A DNA stretch of 24,036 nucleotides from CAJXWH01 sp964343365 (GTDB taxonomy: Bacteria > Pseudomonadota > Gammaproteobacteria > Arenicellales > UBA868), in assembly GCA_964343365.1 (NCBI GenBank), contig CAYFJI010000022.1, positions 1-24,036 on the forward strand. Reading direction: 5' to 3'. Positions 21,143 to 24,036 of this stretch are shown in pieces. The notes below the pieces were generated by a model that was not told the origin of the DNA, ran no database searches, and saw only the letters and a program-made list of their open reading frames with translations. The stretch's first letter is position 1, and each line of letters starts with the position of its first letter. The position numbers and the translations under genes are program-made.

Positions 21143-22189
21143 ATGAAGTATCAGAAGTGGCTTATGATCTCTTTGTTGTTCGGTTTATCGTTACCGATTT
21201 CAACAGCTTTTGCACGCGATTATATCAGTATCGTTGGATCCTCTACGGTTTATCCGTTTTCGACAGTTGTTGCTGAGGTTTTTGGAAATAAAACTGATTA
21301 TAGAACGCCTACTGTTGAGGCAACTGGGTCGGGCGGGGGAATGAAATTATTTTGCTCGGGGATTGGTATTTCTTATCCTGATATAACGAATGCGTCACGT
21401 CGAATGAAGAAATCAGAACAGGAGAAATGTTTTGCAGCAGGAATCACCGATATTGTTGAAATAAAAATCGGCTATGATGGAATCGCAATTGCAAACTCCA
21501 AGCAAGCGGCTCAGCTTGAATTAACAAGCAAGGATATTTTTCTTGCCTTGGCTAAAAATGTCCCCAATCCAGATGGCAGTGAATCATTAGTAGAGAATCC
21601 CTATAAAACCTGGAAGGACGTAAATGTGTTGTTGCCGGCTATCGCCATTGAGGTGCTTGGGCCGCCACCAACATCTGGTACTCGTGACGCATTCGCAGAA
21701 TTGGCTCTTGAAGGTGGATGTAAGAAGATCGGATGGATTAAAGCAATGAAAGGCATTGATAAAAACGCCTATAAGGCACTTTGCCATACTATACGAGAGG
21801 ATGGTGCGTATGTGGAGGCTGGTGAAAACGACAATTTGATAGTTCAGAAATTGGTTGCAAATCCGGATGCCTTGGGGATTTTTGGTTATAGCTTTCTTGA
21901 TCAGAATACTGATAAGATCCAGGGCTCTTTAGTGGACGGTGTTGAACCTGAATTTGATGCGATCGCTACGGGAGAATACCCCGTTGCCCGACCTCTTTAT
22001 TTTTATGTGAAAAAAGCTCATGTTGGAGTAATCGGTGGTATAGAAGAATTTCTCAATGAATTCGCTAGTGAGGCCGCATGGGGCGATGAAGGGTATTTGA
22101 CCGATAAGGGCCTTATTCCAATGCTAAATGAAGAGCGAGCCAAATTTTTCTCTAACGCAGTTGGGCTCTCGAATATGCCTATTTTGTGA
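21143..22189 (+). CDS. pstS: Periplasmic phosphate-binding protein PstS
   Basis: A 348-residue protein. A signal peptide (MKYQKWLMISLLFGLSLPIS, cleavage after STAFA) is followed by the phosphate-binding lobe: ISIVGSSTVYPFSTVVAEVF, the GSGGGMKLFC loop and the ASRRMKKSE segment that corresponds to phosphate-binding Ser/Arg residues. GPPPTSGTRDAFAEL is the second-lobe phosphate loop. It lacks a lipobox cysteine, so it is a free periplasmic protein. It captures phosphate for the PstC/PstA channel. The long form with an internal CFAAG and ALEGGCKKIG matches the proteobacterial PstS group found beside long PstC proteins. The start is the ATG at 21143. Expression is predicted to depend on the Pho box at 20968, and the leader in between is strongly structured. 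Confidence 0.94.
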   Translation: MKYQKWLMISLLFGLSLPISTAFARDYISIVGSSTVYPFSTVVAEVFGNKTDYRTPTVEATGSGGGMKLFCSGIGISYPDITNASRRMKKSEQEKCFAAGITDIVEIKIGYDGIAIANSKQAAQLELTSKDIFLALAKNVPNPDGSESLVENPYKTWKDVNVLLPAIAIEVLGPPPTSGTRDAFAELALEGGCKKIGWIKAMKGIDKNAYKALCHTIREDGAYVEAGENDNLIVQKLVANPDALGIFGYSFLDQNTDKIQGSLVDGVEPEFDAIATGEYPVARPLYFYVKKAHVGVIGGIEEFLNEFASEAAWGDEGYLTDKGLIPMLNEERAKFFSNAVGLSNMPIL

Positions 22190-22280
22190 TGATCTTAGAA
22201 TTTCTCACGGTAGTTTCAGGGAAATGAAAAATGGTTCTTGAAAACAGACGTCATTTGTATTTTTATAGGTTCATTTTCCC

Positions 22281-23660
22281 ATGATTTGGACATTATTATT
22301 GATATTGTTGCTAGGATCGACTCTTTACTATTTCTTGGGGAAACGGAAGGCACTTTTGTTGGCAGGAGGCCGGTCTCGTGACCTTAAATCTCGACCAAAC
22401 TATTATGGTGTGTATGCGTTGCTATGGAGCGGCTTGCCGGCTATCGTCGTCTTGTGTATTTGGTTAGCGCTTGATGGCACAGTAATTACCCATATAACTC
22501 TCTCTTTGCTACCAGAGGTAGGTCGTGAGATGTCTCAGACCGAATTGGATCTTTTTGTGGTTGACGTTCGTAATTTAGTTGATGGTAATGCATTTGCTGG
22601 GCGCTCAAATGAATCAGCCCAAAAAGCCGCGGAGTATTACAAGCATTTTGAGACAATTAACCACGCAGCTTTAGCGGTGGTGACGTTGATTATTGCAGTA
22701 TTATTTGGAACAATTGCGATGCGCAGGATTCGTATTGATCAAGCTGCGCGCGTGACGGTCGAAAAAGTACTTAATGTAGCGCTGATTTTTTGTTCTACGG
22801 TAGCGATCTTTACAACTATAGGTATAGTCTTATCTGTTTTGTTTGAATCAATACGATTTTTTCGTTTGGTACCTTTAACAGAATTCTTTTTTGGTACCCA
22901 GTGGTCGCCTCAGTTAGCAATTCGGGAAGATCAAGTAGGATCTTCTGGAGCATTTGGCGCAATTCCGGTTTTTACCGGGACTCTGATGATCACATTGATC
23001 GCGATGTTAGTGGCGGTTCCGATCGGATTATTGTCAGCAATTTACCTTTCTGAATATGCCACCCCACGTTTTCGTGTGATTGCGAAACCGATACTGGAAA
23101 TATTAGCTGGTGTTCCAACAGTAGTTTATGGTTTTTTTGCGGCCCTTACGGTTGCACCTTTTCTTCGCGGCTTGGGGGAGTCAATTGGAATAAGTGTATC
23201 GTCTGAAAGCGCGTTGGCTGCAGGAGTTGTTATGGGTGTAATGATCATTCCATTCGTATCTTCTTTGTCGGATGATGTTATCAATGCTGTTCCACAGTCG
23301 CTAAGAGATGGATCTTTGGGCCTTGGAGCGACCCGATCGGAAACAGTGCGTCGCGTCATTTTCCCTGCAGCCCTGCCAGGTATTGTTGGTGGGATTCTTC
23401 TTGCTGTGTCGCGTGCCATTGGTGAGACCATGATAGTTGTGATGGCCGCTGGTTTAGCGGCAAATTTAACTGTGAATCCATTGGAGGCAATGACCACAGT
23501 CACTGTACAGATTGTTACTTTACTCATTGGAGATCAAGAATTTGATAGCGCTAAGACATTAGCAGCGTTTGCTCTTGGATTGATGTTATTTCTTGTTACT
23601 CTTCTTCTTAATGTGATTGCACTGCGTGTGGTTCGTCGTTACCGAGAGCAATATGAATAA
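22281..23660 (+). CDS. pstC: Phosphate ABC transporter permease PstC (long form)
   Basis: A 459-residue inner-membrane permease. About 200 N-terminal residues contain extra membrane helices (MIWTLLLILLLGSTLYYFLG, then YALLWSGLPAIVVLCIWLAL) and a soluble segment, the long form common in gamma- and alphaproteobacteria. The permease core follows, with GALGAIPVFTGTL-like sequence GAFGAIPVFTGTLMITLIAM, LSEYATPRFR, ILAGVPTVVYGFFA, and the EAA loop SLGLGATRSETVRRVIFPAALPG that contacts the ATPase PstB. With PstA it forms the phosphate channel. The start is ATG at 22281, 91 bases after pstS. A weak TAGG is its only ribosome site, and an imperfect hairpin covers the bases just before the ATG. Its end overlaps pstA by eight bases. 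Confidence 0.93.
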   Translation: MIWTLLLILLLGSTLYYFLGKRKALLLAGGRSRDLKSRPNYYGVYALLWSGLPAIVVLCIWLALDGTVITHITLSLLPEVGREMSQTELDLFVVDVRNLVDGNAFAGRSNESAQKAAEYYKHFETINHAALAVVTLIIAVLFGTIAMRRIRIDQAARVTVEKVLNVALIFCSTVAIFTTIGIVLSVLFESIRFFRLVPLTEFFFGTQWSPQLAIREDQVGSSGAFGAIPVFTGTLMITLIAMLVAVPIGLLSAIYLSEYATPRFRVIAKPILEILAGVPTVVYGFFAALTVAPFLRGLGESIGISVSSESALAAGVVMGVMIIPFVSSLSDDVINAVPQSLRDGSLGLGATRSETVRRVIFPAALPGIVGGILLAVSRAIGETMIVVMAAGLAANLTVNPLEAMTTVTVQIVTLLIGDQEFDSAKTLAAFALGLMLFLVTLLLNVIALRVVRRYREQYE

Positions 23661-24036
23661 GCAACAACTTAACATTTCGCAGGCTTCAGGTTCTGAGGTT
23701 ACAGAAAAAATTAGAAGTGGATTGGATAAACGTTATCGGAGTGAGCGGCGTTTCCAAATGTTTGGTTTTGGATCTATTGTATTGGGTCTTCTTGCTTTGA
23801 TTTTTCTTTTTTTCAGTATCGTGAGCAAAGGTTACAGCGCATTCCAGCAAACTTATGTTCAACTTTCAATCGTCTTGGAGGAATCGGTTCTTGACCCTGA
23901 AGGTACAAACAACAAAGAAACCTTGAGAAATGTAGATTATGGTTCGATAGTGAAAGCCAGTATGCGTGGTGAATTTCCAGAAGTAACAAAACGGCGGGAC
24001 AAACGGGCGCTCTATAGTTTACTAAGCCCAAGTAGC
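23653..24036 (+). CDS. pstA: Phosphate ABC transporter permease PstA, N-terminal part (3' truncated)
   Basis: The frame opens at ATG 23653, overlapping the end of pstC by eight bases, and is still open at the right edge (128 codons visible). The N-terminus SGLDKRYRSERRFQMFGFGS, followed by one membrane helix (IVLGLLALIFLFFSIV) and a soluble segment with LDPEGTNNKETL and KRRDKRALYSLLSPSS, is the DUF3333-type extension of long proteobacterial PstA proteins. The transport core lies outside the window. Position directly after pstC makes the assignment safe. Together they form the membrane channel for phosphate. pstB and phoU would be expected next. Confidence 0.88.
   Translation, partial: MNKQQLNISQASGSEVTEKIRSGLDKRYRSERRFQMFGFGSIVLGLLALIFLFFSIVSKGYSAFQQTYVQLSIVLEESVLDPEGTNNKETLRNVDYGSIVKASMRGEFPEVTKRRDKRALYSLLSPSS

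Noticed and set aside
23126..23527. 133-codon minus-strand open frame inside pstC
   Set aside because: Antisense of the conserved permease core. The biased composition is what reverse-reading hydrophobic codons gives.

Overview
The window is AT-rich chromosomal DNA that looks like a free-living, non-sporulating Gram-negative bacterium, most likely a gammaproteobacterium. The basis is a phoB-phoR-pstS-pstC-pstA order with long proteobacterial PstC/PstA proteins, Tat-exported molybdenum hydroxylase subunits and Pho boxes of the E. coli type. The species cannot be named from the sequence. No tRNA, rRNA, CRISPR array, transposase or prophage gene was seen.

Left part (1-6496). The C-terminal end of an amidase-signature enzyme runs in from the left. 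It converges on a five-gene minus-strand operon, in transcription order: GT2 glycosyltransferase, MTA/SAH-nucleosidase-like protein, radical-SAM protein of the spore photoproduct lyase family, SixA-like histidine phosphatase, and AroQ/PchB-like chorismate mutase. Divergent from it are two overlapping EamA (DMT) transporter genes.

Middle (6518-17462, all minus strand). The first genes transcribed are a DUF2141 exported protein and an isoquinoline 1-oxidoreductase-type molybdenum hydroxylase (small 2Fe-2S subunit plus Tat-exported large subunit). Next come a histidine-rich polytopic membrane protein abutting the large subunit, a thioredoxin-reductase-like ferredoxin/flavodoxin-NADP reductase, XdhC and MocA. 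XdhC and MocA mature the molybdenum cofactor, so enzyme, cofactor maturation and probably electron transfer are encoded together. Farther downstream are a FemAB-like acyltransferase, a DegT-type aminotransferase, and a class 1B dihydroorotate dehydrogenase with its PyrK electron-transfer subunit (ATGA overlap).

Right part (17666-24036). A solitary 79-residue membrane protein gene has its own promoter, Shine-Dalgarno sequence and terminator. Next to it is a decayed arsenate reductase (N-terminus lost, frameshifted). Then comes the phosphate-starvation locus on the plus strand: phoB, phoR, pstS, pstC and the start of pstA. A Pho box precedes phoB and another precedes pstS. The pstS leader between its Pho box and its ribosome binding site can fold into a closed three-way junction of 8, 7 and 9 base pairs, and I regard this as the most interesting unexplained element in the window.
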